Of a stretch of DNA of 58,525 bases, positions 33,477-42,613 are shown piece after piece; the first letter of the stretch is position 1, and every line of letters starts with the position of its first letter. Made by a program: the position numbers and the translations under genes. The DNA is from Caulobacter sp. (GTDB lineage: Bacteria > Pseudomonadota > Alphaproteobacteria > Caulobacterales > Caulobacteraceae). Where the stretch lies: the NCBI GenBank assembly GCA_028291055.1, contig JAQGIP010000014.1:1-58525 (forward strand), in the 5' to 3' direction. The notes under the pieces were generated by a model, which saw only the letters and a program-made list of their open reading frames with translations, did not search any database and was not told the DNA's origin.

Positions 33477-35800
33477 TGCCAAAGAAGTTTCGTCCCGCTA
33501 AGGCGACGACCCGTCCCCCCCAGGGACTACCCGACCGTGAAACCCTGATAAAATTCCTGGCCGAGGCCGGAGAGGCCGAGAAGGCCGATATCGCCAAGGC
33601 CTTCGGGCTGAAAGGCGCCGAGCGCAGAGCGCTCCGAGAGATGTTGAAAAGCCTGCAGGCCGAGGGCGCGCTCGGCCGCCGTGGCCGCAAGGGCTTCGCC
33701 AAGGCCGGAACCCTGCCCCCCGTGGGCGTGGTCGATGTGGTCGAGCGCGACATCGACGGCGACCTGTTCGTCCAGCTGACCAAGGGCGAGGAAGACACCG
33801 CCCCCGTGCGCCTGGCCCCCGAGCGGGACAGGAACGCCGGCCCCGCGCCCGGCATGGGCGACCGGCTGCTGGTGCGCTTCGAAAAGCTCGAGAACGGCGA
33901 GATGGAAGCCCGCGTCATCAAGCGCCTGGGCCAGAGCTCGCAACGCATTCTCGGCGTGATCCGCAAGTCGCGCGGCGAAGTCCGCGTCGAGCCGGTGGAC
34001 CGCAAACAGAAGGAAACCCTTTTACTTACAGAGCCTTCCGCCCGCGACCTGAAGGACGGCGACCTCGTGCTGGCCCAGGTGGGCGGCGCCGAGCGGCGCT
34101 ATGGCCCCAAGAGCGGCAAGCTGCTGGAAGTGGTCGGCCGCGAGGACCAGCCGCGCGCCGCCTCGCTGATCGCCATCCACAGCCACGGCATTCCCACCGG
34201 CTTCCCGCCCGAGGCGGAGCGTGAGGCGGAGGCCGCCAAGCCCCCCACCCTCACCGGCCGCGACGACCTGCGCGACCTGCCCTTCGTGACCATCGACCCG
34301 GCCGACGCGCGCGACCACGACGACGCGGTCTATGCCCACCCCGACCCTGAACGGAACAATGTCGGCGGCTGGGTGGTGTGGGTCGCCATCGCCGACGTGG
34401 CCGCCTATGTGCACTCCGGCACCAGCCTGGACGAGACGGCGCGCGAGAAGGGCAACAGCGTCTACTTCCCCGACCGGGTGGAGCCGATGCTGCCGGAGGT
34501 GCTGTCCAACGGCATGTGCTCGCTGCGCGAGGGCGAGAACCGCGCCACGCTGGCGGTGCGGATGGTGTTCGACAAGAACGGCCGCAAGATCAGCCACCGT
34601 TTCGTGCGCGGCCTGATGCGTTCGGCCGCCAAGCTTTCGTATGAGCAGGCTCAGGCGGGCGCCGACGGCAATCCCGACGACAAGACCGGGCCGCTGGTCG
34701 ACAGCATCATCGCGCCGCTGTGGAAGGCCTATGCCTGCCTGAAGAAGGGCCGCGACGTGCGTTCGCCCCTGGCCATCGAATCGGCCGAGCGGCGCATCGT
34801 GATCAACCCGGCCGGCGAGGTGGCGTCGATCACGCCGCGTCCGTCGCTGGAGGCCCACAAGCTGATCGAAGAGATGATGATCCAGGCCAACGTCTCGGCC
34901 GCCGAGACGCTGGAGGCCAAGCGCACGCCGCTGATCTACCGCGTCCACGACACGCCTTCGCCGGAGAAGGTGATGGCGCTGACGGACTTCCTGAACACGC
35001 TGGAAATCCCCTGGAACAAGGGCGAGGCGCCGCGCACCGACCGGTTCAACAAGCTGCTGGCCGAAACGCGCGATACGCCCAACGCCGACATCGTCAACGA
35101 GGTGGTCCTGCGCACCCAGATGCAGGCCATCTATTCGGCGGAGAACATCGGCCACTTCGGGCTGAACCTGGCGAAATACGCCCACTTCACCAGTCCGATC
35201 CGGCGCTACGCCGACCTGATCGTCCACCGCGCGCTGATCCGCGCCTTGGGGCTGGGCGACGACGGCATCACCGACAAGGACATCGGCCGGATCAAGGATA
35301 CCGCCGAGAGCATCACCCACGCCGAGCGCCGGGCCATGGCCGCCGAGCGCGACGCCACCGACCGCTATGTGGCCGCCTTCCTGGCCGACCGGGTCGGGGC
35401 GGAGTTCCCCGGGCGGATCACCGGGGTGACGCGGTTCGGGCTGTTCGTGCGCCTGCTCGAGACGGGCGCCGATGGCCTCGTGCCGGTGTCGAAGCTGGGC
35501 GATGAGTATTTCGTCCATGATGACCGCATGCATGCGCTGGTCGGCGAGAAGACCGGCGCGCGCTGGAACCTGGGCATGTCGGTGCAGGTGAAGCTGGTGG
35601 AAGCCACGCCGATCACCGGCGGGTTGCTGTTCGAGATGCTGAGCGAACCTGCTCCCCGCGATCCCAAGGCGCCGGCGCCAAGGCTGGGCATGCGCGGGCG
35701 TGGCCTGGACCGTGGCCCCCGACGCGGCGCGGGGCCTCAGGGTACGCCGACGGGCCGGCCCGGCCATCCCAAGGGCGTGCGCAAGGGCAAGCGGCGCTAG
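33476..35800 (+). CDS. rnr: Ribonuclease R
   Basis: 774 residues. A 3'-5' exoribonuclease of the RNB family that digests structured RNA. Order: N-terminal HTH-like region (about 15-75), cold-shock/OB domain, RNB catalytic domain with FVTIDPADARDHDDAVYAHP (metal-binding Asp cluster) and HFTSPIRRYADLIVHRAL, then an S1 domain (PGRITGVTRFGLFVRLLETG) and a basic tail ending KGVRKGKRR. Start overlaps the preceding stop. The size is usual for the family. Confidence 0.96.
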   Translation: MPKKFRPAKATTRPPQGLPDRETLIKFLAEAGEAEKADIAKAFGLKGAERRALREMLKSLQAEGALGRRGRKGFAKAGTLPPVGVVDVVERDIDGDLFVQLTKGEEDTAPVRLAPERDRNAGPAPGMGDRLLVRFEKLENGEMEARVIKRLGQSSQRILGVIRKSRGEVRVEPVDRKQKETLLLTEPSARDLKDGDLVLAQVGGAERRYGPKSGKLLEVVGREDQPRAASLIAIHSHGIPTGFPPEAEREAEAAKPPTLTGRDDLRDLPFVTIDPADARDHDDAVYAHPDPERNNVGGWVVWVAIADVAAYVHSGTSLDETAREKGNSVYFPDRVEPMLPEVLSNGMCSLREGENRATLAVRMVFDKNGRKISHRFVRGLMRSAAKLSYEQAQAGADGNPDDKTGPLVDSIIAPLWKAYACLKKGRDVRSPLAIESAERRIVINPAGEVASITPRPSLEAHKLIEEMMIQANVSAAETLEAKRTPLIYRVHDTPSPEKVMALTDFLNTLEIPWNKGEAPRTDRFNKLLAETRDTPNADIVNEVVLRTQMQAIYSAENIGHFGLNLAKYAHFTSPIRRYADLIVHRALIRALGLGDDGITDKDIGRIKDTAESITHAERRAMAAERDATDRYVAAFLADRVGAEFPGRITGVTRFGLFVRLLETGADGLVPVSKLGDEYFVHDDRMHALVGEKTGARWNLGMSVQVKLVEATPITGGLLFEMLSEPAPRDPKAPAPRLGMRGRGLDRGPRRGAGPQGTPTGRPGHPKGVRKGKRR

Positions 35801-35856
35801 GGCGCTTGAGCGTATCGCCCCGCCGCACTACCGTGAGATGCAAGGGGAACCGCATC

Positions 35857-36879
35857 ATGACCATCAAACGCACCTTGGCGTGGACGCTGCTCGCGTCGGC
35901 GCTGATCGCGGCCCCCGCGGCGGTCGCCAATGACTCCACCGCCGAACTGAGCACGGGCGGGCTGGTGCTGACCAAGACCGACGCCATCGAGATGCGGCAG
36001 GAGGACCTGTTCATCTCGCTGACCGAGGTGAAGGTGCACTATGTGTTCCGCAACACCTCCGCCGCCGACGTGACCACCACGGTGGCCTTCCCGATGCCGG
36101 ACATCACGACTGACGGCATCGACGACATGATCGCCATCCCGACCGACGATCCGCAGAACATCCTGGGCTTCGCGACCCTGATCGACGGCAAACCCGTGGC
36201 CATGCAGGTGGAGCAGAAGGCGTTCAAGAACGGCGTCGACCGCACCGCCTATCTGAAGGCGCTGGGCATCCCGCTGCCCCCGCACCTGGACGCAGCCAAC
36301 AAGGCGGTGGACGCCCTGCCCCAGGTCAAGAAGGACGAGATGGTCAAGTTGGGCCTGGCCGCCATCGACGAGTTCGATGCGGGCAAGGGCTGGGAGAAGC
36401 ACTGGCGGGCCAGCTGGACGCTGAAGACCACCTATCACTGGACCCAGACCTTCCCGACCGGCCGCGACCTGATCGTCGAGCACCGCTATACGCCCTCGGT
36501 CGGCGAGAGCTCGGGCACCTCGCTGGGGTCGCAGGAGATGGCCAACACCCCCGACATCCGCGCGATGAAGGCGAAGTACTGCCTGGATGCGACCTTCATG
36601 GCGGCCGTGGAAAAGGGACGCGCGGCCGCCGACGCCAACTATGGGCCCTATACGGAGGCGCGCATCGGCTATGTGCTGGTCACCGGCGCCAACTGGAAGA
36701 AGCCGATCGGCGACTTCCGCCTGGTGGTGGACAAGGGCGCGGCCGAGAACCTGGTCAGCTTCTGCGCCACCGGGGTGACGAAGATCGCACCCACCCGGTT
36801 CGAGGTGCGCAAGACCAACTTCACGCCCGTGAAGGACCTGTCGATCCTGATCCTGAAGCCGATCCACCCGGACCGGTAG
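35857..36879 (+). CDS. DUF4424-family secreted protein
   Basis: 340 residues from the ATG at 35857, preceded by AAGGGGAA. A signal peptide (WTLLASALIAAPAAVA, cleaved before NDST) is followed by a single beta-rich domain, with DLFISLTEVKVHYVFRNTSA near its start and FRLVVDKGAAENLVSF, TNFTPVKDLSILIL at the end. This matches the DUF4424 family, whose function is not known. One internal Cys pair (C at about 248 and 312) may form a disulphide. No operon partner; the next genes are convergent. Confidence 0.8.
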   Translation: MTIKRTLAWTLLASALIAAPAAVANDSTAELSTGGLVLTKTDAIEMRQEDLFISLTEVKVHYVFRNTSAADVTTTVAFPMPDITTDGIDDMIAIPTDDPQNILGFATLIDGKPVAMQVEQKAFKNGVDRTAYLKALGIPLPPHLDAANKAVDALPQVKKDEMVKLGLAAIDEFDAGKGWEKHWRASWTLKTTYHWTQTFPTGRDLIVEHRYTPSVGESSGTSLGSQEMANTPDIRAMKAKYCLDATFMAAVEKGRAAADANYGPYTEARIGYVLVTGANWKKPIGDFRLVVDKGAAENLVSFCATGVTKIAPTRFEVRKTNFTPVKDLSILILKPIHPDR

Positions 36880-37314
36880 TCAGGCCTGTTCGCCGGCCAC
36901 CCGTTCCAGGCCGGCCACGATGCGCGGCCAGCCGCCGCCCATGCCCTTGTAGCCGCCCTCGTCCTGGGGCCTGAAGCCGGAGTGTTCCATGCGCACGCGG
37001 CTGCCGTCGTCGGTCGCCTCGATGGTCCAGGTGACGACGGTCTGCAGGCCGCTGTCCGATTCCGTGCCGTCGCCCCAGGCATAGGCCAGCCGGGCGTTGG
37101 GCTCGACCTCCAGCACCTTGCAGTTGGTGACGCCGCTCCAGCCCGGCACAGGCGTGGCATGGAAGGTAAAACGGTGGTCGACCACGGGCTGGAAGTCGTT
37201 CTTCATCAGCCACGACTCGATCAAGCCCGACTGGGTCAGCGCCCGCCAGACCTTGGCCGGCGGATGGGGCATCAGCCGTTCGACGACGATGGATTTGGTT
37301 GGCATTTTCGTCAT
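36880..37314 (-). CDS. SRPBCC/AHSA1-type START-like protein
   Basis: 144 residues, of the activator-of-Hsp90-ATPase-like START superfamily, which forms a hydrophobic ligand pocket. It begins IVVERLMPHPPAKVWRALTQ, with SGLIESWLMKNDFQPVVDHR and VTWTIEATDDGSRVRMEHSG, the typical strand and helix blocks. Its start overlaps the ArsR gene stop (ATGA at 37311-37314). ArsR/SRPBCC pairs of this kind are common and form autoregulated two-gene operons. The ligand is unknown. Confidence 0.88.
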   Translation of the reverse strand: MTKMPTKSIVVERLMPHPPAKVWRALTQSGLIESWLMKNDFQPVVDHRFTFHATPVPGWSGVTNCKVLEVEPNARLAYAWGDGTESDSGLQTVVTWTIEATDDGSRVRMEHSGFRPQDEGGYKGMGGGWPRIVAGLERVAGEQA

Positions 37315-37634
37315 TGGTCCATCTCATTCAGCAGGGTTTCGAGGCGATCGATGCGGTCGGTCCAGAAGACGCCATAGGCGGCCAGCCAGCCGGTGATCGG
37401 GGCCAGGCCCTCGGGCGCGGCGCGGTAGTGGGTGGTGCGGCCCTCGCGACGGTCGGCCACGAGACCGGCCTCCTTGAGCACGGCCAGATGTTGGGAGACG
37501 GCCGGCTGCGACACATGCGCCTCCCGGGTGAGGGCCACCACGGTCATCTCGCCCTCCCGGGCCAGGCGTTCGAAGAGGCCCCGGCGGGTCGGATCGGCCA
37601 AGGACTTGAAGAGCACGGTTTCAAGAGCGGACAT
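37311..37634 (-). CDS. ArsR-family transcriptional regulator
   Basis: 107 residues. Winged HTH with LADPTRRGLFERLAREGEMT, VSQPAVSQHLAVLKEAGLVA (recognition helix) and RREGRTTHYRAAPEG (wing). No ELCVCD-type metal-binding Cys motif, so it is not a classic metal sensor. The C-terminus FWTDRIDRLETLLNEM is the extension seen in members paired with SRPBCC proteins. Two tandem palindromes lie just upstream. Probably represses its own operon. Confidence 0.9.
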   Translation of the reverse strand: MSALETVLFKSLADPTRRGLFERLAREGEMTVVALTREAHVSQPAVSQHLAVLKEAGLVADRREGRTTHYRAAPEGLAPITGWLAAYGVFWTDRIDRLETLLNEMDQ

Positions 37635-37642
37635 GGGATTTC

Positions 37643-37676
37643 ATAAGCCCACGCTTATTAATAAGTCAATGCTTAT
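37643..37676. promoter_or_regulatory. Tandem ArsR-type operators
   Basis: ATAAGC-CCAC-GCTTAT (37643-37658, perfect) and ATAAGT-CAAT-GCTTAT (37661-37676, one mismatch per arm) lie 18 bases apart, 9 bases upstream of the ArsR start and 60 upstream of the divergent NUDIX gene. Repeated AT-rich inverted repeats of this size are the usual binding sites of ArsR-family dimers. Confidence 0.7.
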
Positions 37677-37735
37677 GACTTGGTTTCCGCAACGACAGCC
37701 TTTCACGGCGCGCGCCCGGGTCTAAACTCGGGCGC

Positions 37736-38467
37736 ATGAGCGACACCATCCTGGATCCCAAATACGACCCGCGCAGCGACGGCGCCATGCGTGAGGGCGC
37801 CGCCAAGCTGGTGCGGCCGCGCCATGCCGCCACCCTGATCATCGTGCGCCGAGATGGCCCTCAGCCCCGGCTGCTGATGGGCCGGCGCGCGGGCGGCCAT
37901 AGCTTCATGCCGGGCAAATGGGTCTTCCCCGGCGGGCGGGTGGACCGCACCGACTTCACCGCGCCGTCGGCCACCGATCTTCGGCCCGAGGTAGAGACCG
38001 CCCTGCGTCTGACCGCGCGCCACCGCAACGAGGCCGCCCTGCCCCGGGCGCTGGCCATGGCGGCGGTGCGCGAGACCTTCGAGGAGGTGGGCCTGCTGCT
38101 GGCCAAGCCCGCGCCCGTTCGGCCCGGCGCCGGGCCGTGGCGTGACTTCCTGGCCCAGGGCGCGCAGCCGGACTTGGCGGCCTTGAGCTTCGTCGCCCGG
38201 GCGATCACGCCCCCCTACCGGCCCAAGCGCTTCGACGCGCGCTTCTTCATGGCCGAGGCCGAGGCCCTGACCAGCCTGGAGCGCTTGCCCGACTGCGGCG
38301 AACTGGACGAGGTGGCCTGGGTCGACCTGGAGGAGACGCTGGCGCTGGACCTGCCCAACATCACCCGCTTCGTGGTGCAGGAGATCGCCGAGCGGCTGAA
38401 GACGCCGGCCCGGCCCATCCCCTTCATGCGCTTCCTGAACGGCGCGCGGCGGCTGGAACACCTGTGA
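37736..38467 (+). CDS. NUDIX hydrolase, NUDT19-like with insertion in the box
   Basis: 243 residues. The NUDIX box is split: GKWVFPGGRV at about 59-68, then a 40-residue insertion, then AVRETFEEVGLLL carrying the metal-binding RExxEE (about 115-121). This spacing is that of NUDT19/RP2p-type enzymes, which act on CoA derivatives or similar diphosphates. The end has RPIPFMRFLNGARRLEHL. The stop overlaps the next gene, a second enzyme of the same type, by four bases (GTGA). Substrate not determined from sequence. Confidence 0.87.
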   Translation: MSDTILDPKYDPRSDGAMREGAAKLVRPRHAATLIIVRRDGPQPRLLMGRRAGGHSFMPGKWVFPGGRVDRTDFTAPSATDLRPEVETALRLTARHRNEAALPRALAMAAVRETFEEVGLLLAKPAPVRPGAGPWRDFLAQGAQPDLAALSFVARAITPPYRPKRFDARFFMAEAEALTSLERLPDCGELDEVAWVDLEETLALDLPNITRFVVQEIAERLKTPARPIPFMRFLNGARRLEHL

Positions 38468-39102
38468 GCGACGAACCGCCGCCCCTGGTCAACGCCAACG
38501 TTCCCGCCCGTCCGCCGGGCGCGCGGCCGGTGGAACCGCGCCATGCGGCCAGCCTGATCCTGTTGCGCCAGGGCGCGAACGGCCCCGAGGTGCTGATGGG
38601 CCGGCGGCCGCGCAAGTCGTCCTTCGCGCCCGACGTGTTCGTGTTTCCCGGCGGGGCCCTCGACAAGGCCGACTTTGCCCTGAAACCCACCGCGCCCCTG
38701 TCGCCCGAATGCGTGGCGCGGACGGGCGCATCGCCCCGGCTGGCCACGGCCCTGGCCATGGCGGCGTTGCGCGAGACGCACGAGGAGACCGGGCTGATCG
38801 TGGCCCCCGACCTATCGCGCCTGCGCCTGGCGGGCCGGGCCATCACGCCGACCATGAGCCCGATCCGCTTTCATGCCCGCTTCTTCGTGGCCGATGCGGC
38901 CTTGGCGCAGGGTGATCCCGCCGAGACACCGGAGCTCTCGGACCTATCGTTCCGCTCGGTGGACGAAGCCCTGAAACTGCCGATCATCGACGTCACCGAG
39001 GCGATGCTGCTGCGCCTGCGCGACGACGGCGGGACCGCTGATCCCTTCTTCTTCGGCTACCGCCGGGGCCGCCCCTGGATCAGGCCGCTCGGCGCGCTAT
39101 AA
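38464..39102 (+). CDS. Second NUDIX hydrolase, paralogue of the preceding gene
   Basis: 212 residues from a GTG in the GTGA overlap. The same split box: VFVFPGGALD then about 40 residues then ALRETHEETGLIV with RExxEE. It shares with its neighbour the opening PRHAA..I..R, the MGRR segment, and RAITP....RF.ARFF, so the two are probably an old tandem duplication. The C-terminus differs (GTADPFFFGYRRGRPWIRPL). Confidence 0.85.
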   Translation: MSDEPPPLVNANVPARPPGARPVEPRHAASLILLRQGANGPEVLMGRRPRKSSFAPDVFVFPGGALDKADFALKPTAPLSPECVARTGASPRLATALAMAALRETHEETGLIVAPDLSRLRLAGRAITPTMSPIRFHARFFVADAALAQGDPAETPELSDLSFRSVDEALKLPIIDVTEAMLLRLRDDGGTADPFFFGYRRGRPWIRPLGAL

Positions 39103-39110
39103 GCGCCGCC

Positions 39111-39677
39111 ATGGCCGACCCCGACCTGCTGCCCGTCATCGATACCGATCGCCTGCGCCTGCGTGGATGGCGGCTCAGCGACGCCGCCGCCCTGGCGGCC
39201 AACCTGACGCCGGAAGTGACCCGCTGGCTGGCGTCGTGGCCCGATCCCGTCACATCCACGGTGGCCGTCGCGCGGCTCGCCAAGGCCCGCGCCGACGCGG
39301 TGGCAGGGACGGAAGCCGCCTGGGGCGTGATCCTGCGCTCCGACGGCCTGCTGATCGGCGGCATCGGCTTTCATGTGGGCGGGTTCAAGCCCGATGCGCC
39401 CGACGCCCACACCCGCGCCGAAGTCGGCTATCACATCGGCCCCGCCTTCCATGGCCAGGGCTATATGACCGAAGCCGGCGTCGCGGCCCTCGAGGCGGCC
39501 TGGAGGCTGTTGCCGACGGTGATGACGATCGAGGGCGGCGTGCTGCCGGGCAATGCGGGCTCGGAGGCCGTGCTGACCAAGATGGGGCTTAAACGATCGA
39601 ACAACCGAATCATCTATTCGGCGGCCCGGCGGGTCGACGAACTGTGCCACTGCTACGAGATCGAACGCCCGCATTGA
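39111..39677 (+). CDS. GNAT-family N-acetyltransferase (RimJ/RimL type)
   Basis: 188 residues, Acetyltransf_3-like. Begins VIDTDRLRLRGWRLSDAAAL, the usual opening of the RimJ-like group. Acetyl-CoA binding is shown by VGYHIGPAFHGQGYMTEAGV and GGVLPGNAGSEAVLTKMGLK. It lies eight bases after the NUDIX pair and probably shares their transcript. Acceptor (protein N-terminus, small amine or other) unknown. Confidence 0.88.
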   Translation: MADPDLLPVIDTDRLRLRGWRLSDAAALAANLTPEVTRWLASWPDPVTSTVAVARLAKARADAVAGTEAAWGVILRSDGLLIGGIGFHVGGFKPDAPDAHTRAEVGYHIGPAFHGQGYMTEAGVAALEAAWRLLPTVMTIEGGVLPGNAGSEAVLTKMGLKRSNNRIIYSAARRVDELCHCYEIERPH

Positions 39678-39752
39678 CTTTGGACTCGCGGTGAGTATGT
39701 TCCGCCGCTCTCATTTCCCGGCCCAACGCCGGCCCGTATCTAGGACACGACG

Positions 39753-39920
39753 ATGGCCAAACCGGCTTCTATCAAGATCCGCCTCAACTCCTCGGCGGAC
39801 ACCGGCTTCTTCTATGTCACCAAGAAGAATGCCCGCACCAAGACCGAGAAGATGGTCCTGAAGAAGTACGACCCCGTCGTGCGCAAGCACGTGGAATTCC
39901 GCGAAGGCAAGATCAAGTAG
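39753..39920 (+). CDS. rpmG: 50S ribosomal protein L33
   Basis: 55 residues, [20 protein letters not shown] then [20 protein letters not shown] and ending FREGKIK. This is the Cys-free form of L33, lacking the zinc-binding CxxC pairs. It is its own short unit, with a strong terminator 29 bases after the stop. Confidence 0.97.
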   Translation: MAKPASIKIRLNSSADTGFFYVTKKNARTKTEKMVLKKYDPVVRKHVEFREGKIK

Positions 39921-39948
39921 TCAGCCGACTGCTTCGTTGAGCTTTCGA

Positions 39949-39974
39949 CGCCCGGTGGAAACACCGGGCGTTTT
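39949..39974 (+). terminator. Intrinsic terminator after rpmG
   Basis: CGCCCGGTG (39949-39957) pairs perfectly with CACCGGGCG (39962-39970) around a GAAA tetraloop and is followed by TTTT. This is a textbook rho-independent terminator. Confidence 0.93.
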
Positions 39975-40033
39975 CGTTTGTCCGTCCCTGGCCTAGGGTC
40001 CCTGCCGACTCGAGTTCGGTTGGGGATGACGAC

Positions 40034-42613
40034 ATGGCGATGCGGCTGGGACGCGCGGCGGCGCTGACGGTGATTCTCGGCGCGGCGCTGGCCGTGGGCG
40101 GCGCCTTCGCCGCCACCGGCCGGATGTCGACCCACAAGGCCGCTGTCGCCGCCAAAGCCCCTGCCCCCGCCAAATCCGCCACGCCGGCCCCTGACGACCT
40201 CGCCAACGCCGTGGCGGGGATGACGAAGCAGGACGGCCTGCTGCCGGTCTATATCGACAAGGCCCAGGGCAAGGTCCTGCTGCTGCTGCCCGCGGCGGGC
40301 GCCGACGGTGTGTCCGGCCGCTACCTCTATCAGGTCTATCTGCGCGCCGGCCTGGGCTCCAATCCCACGGGGCTGGACCGCTCCGCCGTGGGCCCGACCC
40401 AGGTGCTGGCCTTCCGCCGGGCCGGCAAGAAGATCATCGCCCAGTACGAAAACTACGGCTTCCGGGCCGACGGCGGGGCGCCGGGCGAGAAGCAGTCGGT
40501 GGCCGAATCGTTCGCCGTCTCAAACATCTGGTCGGGCGCGGTCGTGGCGGAAGGCGCGGACGGCCGCGTGCTGGTCGATATCTCCAGCTTCCTGTTGCGC
40601 GACGCCTACGGGGTGTCCGACGCCCTGAAGGGCGCCAAACAGGGCGGCTTCCGCAAGAGCGACGACCTTTCCTACGTCGACGCCGGCGAGACCAAGGTCT
40701 TCCCCGAGAATGTTGAGATGGAGGCCAGCCAGACCTACGCCTCGGACGATCCGGGCCGCGAGGTTTCGGGCATCGCACCGGACGGCAAGTCGGTGACCTT
40801 CGTGGTCCACCACTCCCTGATCAAGCTGCCGGACCCCGGCTATGAGCCGCGCCTCTATGATCCTCGCGTCGGGGCCTTCAACGAGGTGATCGCCAACTAT
40901 GGCGCGCCGCTCAGCCAGCCCACCGTCTATCGCCTGGCCAACCGTTTCCGGCTGGAGAAGACCGACCCTACGGCGGCCCGCTCGCCGGTGAAGAAGCCCA
41001 TCGTCTTCTATGTGGATCGCGCGGCGCCGGAGCCGATCCGCTCAGCCCTGGTGGAGGGCGCGCGCTGGTGGTCGGAGGCCTTCGACAAGGCAGGCTTCAT
41101 CGACGCCTTCAAGGTCGAGGTGCTGCCCGAAGGCGTAAGCCCGCTGGACGCCCGCTACAACGTCATCAACTGGGTGCACCGCCAGACGCGCGGCTGGTCC
41201 TACGGCGCCGAGGTGGTCGATCCGCGCACCGGCGAGATCGTGCGTGGCGCGGTGCTGCTGGGCTCCCTGCGCATCCGCCAGGACCGGATGATCTTCGAAG
41301 GCCTGGCCGGCGCCGACAAGACGGGCGCGGGCGGCAGCGACGATCCGATCCAGATCTCCCTGTCCCGCATCCGCCAGCTGGCGGTCCACGAGGTGGGCCA
41401 CGCCATCGGCCTACAGCACAATTTCGCCGGCAGCACCTATGGCGCCCGCGAGTCGGTGATGGACTATCCGCCGCCGCGCGTGCTGGTCACCGACGGCAAG
41501 CTCGACTTCAGCCAGGCCTATGCGCGTGGCGTCGGCGACTGGGACCGCTTCGCCATCCACTGGCTCTATGGCCAGTTCGCGCCCGGCGCGGACGAGCGGG
41601 GCGCATTGAATGCGCTCGCGGCCGACGCCCAGGCCAAGGGCCTGCGCTTCATCTCCGACGAGGATTCCCGGCCGCTGGGCGCGGCTCAGCCCTGGGGCGC
41701 CCTGTGGGACGACGGACCGGACGCGCCGGCAAGCCTGGACAACGTCATGGCGGTGCGCCGCATCGCGCTCTCCACCTTCGGCCTGCGCAACCTGCCGACC
41801 GGCGCGGCGGTGCAGGAGCTGAAGCGCGTCGTCGTCCCGGTCTATCTGTTCCATCGCTATGAGATCGACGCCACGGCCAAGATGGTCGGCGGGGTGGAGT
41901 ACAGCTATGCCGTCAACGGCGACGGCCACGAGGGTTCGCCCTCGGTGGAGGCGGGCGCCCAGCGGCGCGCCTTGGCGGCCCTGATGCGCACCCTGGACCC
42001 GGCGGCGCTCGACCTGAGCGACCCCCTGCTCGCCCTGCTGTCGTCCGCCCAGTCGGGCGGGCACGACAAGGCCTATGACATCGAGGTCTTCCCGAGCGGC
42101 TCCGGCGGGCCGGTGTTCGACCTGCCCGGCGCGGCGGAGACGGCCGCCGAACTGACCTTCGCCAACCTGCTGGAGCCGCATCGCCTCAACCGCCTGCTGG
42201 CGCAGCAGGCCCGCGATCCCGGCCAATTGGGCGCGGCGGAGGTGCTGGAGGCCTTGGTGGCCACGGTGTTCGACAACCGGGCCGTGAGCGGCCGCCAGGC
42301 CGAAATCCGGCGGCGGCTGCAGGCCCGGCTGGTCTATGACCTGGCCGCGCTGGCCACCGACAAGGACGCCAACCCGACGGTGGCGGCCCTGGCCGACCAG
42401 ACGCTGGCGAAGATCGGCCAGCGCCTGAAGGGCGGCAAGTTCAGCGATCCGTTGGACGCGGCCCAGGCCAAATCCCTGGCCGCCCTGCTGACCGCGCCGG
42501 ACCGCGCCGCCCTGGCTGGGTTGGCGGAGAAGGCGCCTTCGCCTGCCCCCGCGCCGCCCGGCATGCCGATCGGCGACGACGGCGACTGCTGGCTCTGCGG
42601 GCCGGGACGTTAA
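40034..42613 (+). CDS. Large secreted zinc-dependent metalloprotease (DUF5117/DUF4953 type)
   Basis: 859 residues. N-terminal signal peptide (AALTVILGAALAVGGAFA). Residues about 60-270 form the DUF5117-type beta domain, followed by the metzincin-like catalytic domain with HEVGHAIGLQHN from residue 452 (H452, H456, H462 as zinc ligands, E453 catalytic), then SVMDYPPPRV, a met-turn-like sequence. About 330 residues of helical C-terminal domain end in WLCGPGR. Known members are outer-membrane or periplasmic enzymes of unclear substrate. No neighbouring gene appears linked. Confidence 0.86.
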   Translation: MAMRLGRAAALTVILGAALAVGGAFAATGRMSTHKAAVAAKAPAPAKSATPAPDDLANAVAGMTKQDGLLPVYIDKAQGKVLLLLPAAGADGVSGRYLYQVYLRAGLGSNPTGLDRSAVGPTQVLAFRRAGKKIIAQYENYGFRADGGAPGEKQSVAESFAVSNIWSGAVVAEGADGRVLVDISSFLLRDAYGVSDALKGAKQGGFRKSDDLSYVDAGETKVFPENVEMEASQTYASDDPGREVSGIAPDGKSVTFVVHHSLIKLPDPGYEPRLYDPRVGAFNEVIANYGAPLSQPTVYRLANRFRLEKTDPTAARSPVKKPIVFYVDRAAPEPIRSALVEGARWWSEAFDKAGFIDAFKVEVLPEGVSPLDARYNVINWVHRQTRGWSYGAEVVDPRTGEIVRGAVLLGSLRIRQDRMIFEGLAGADKTGAGGSDDPIQISLSRIRQLAVHEVGHAIGLQHNFAGSTYGARESVMDYPPPRVLVTDGKLDFSQAYARGVGDWDRFAIHWLYGQFAPGADERGALNALAADAQAKGLRFISDEDSRPLGAAQPWGALWDDGPDAPASLDNVMAVRRIALSTFGLRNLPTGAAVQELKRVVVPVYLFHRYEIDATAKMVGGVEYSYAVNGDGHEGSPSVEAGAQRRALAALMRTLDPAALDLSDPLLALLSSAQSGGHDKAYDIEVFPSGSGGPVFDLPGAAETAAELTFANLLEPHRLNRLLAQQARDPGQLGAAEVLEALVATVFDNRAVSGRQAEIRRRLQARLVYDLAALATDKDANPTVAALADQTLAKIGQRLKGGKFSDPLDAAQAKSLAALLTAPDRAALAGLAEKAPSPAPAPPGMPIGDDGDCWLCGPGR

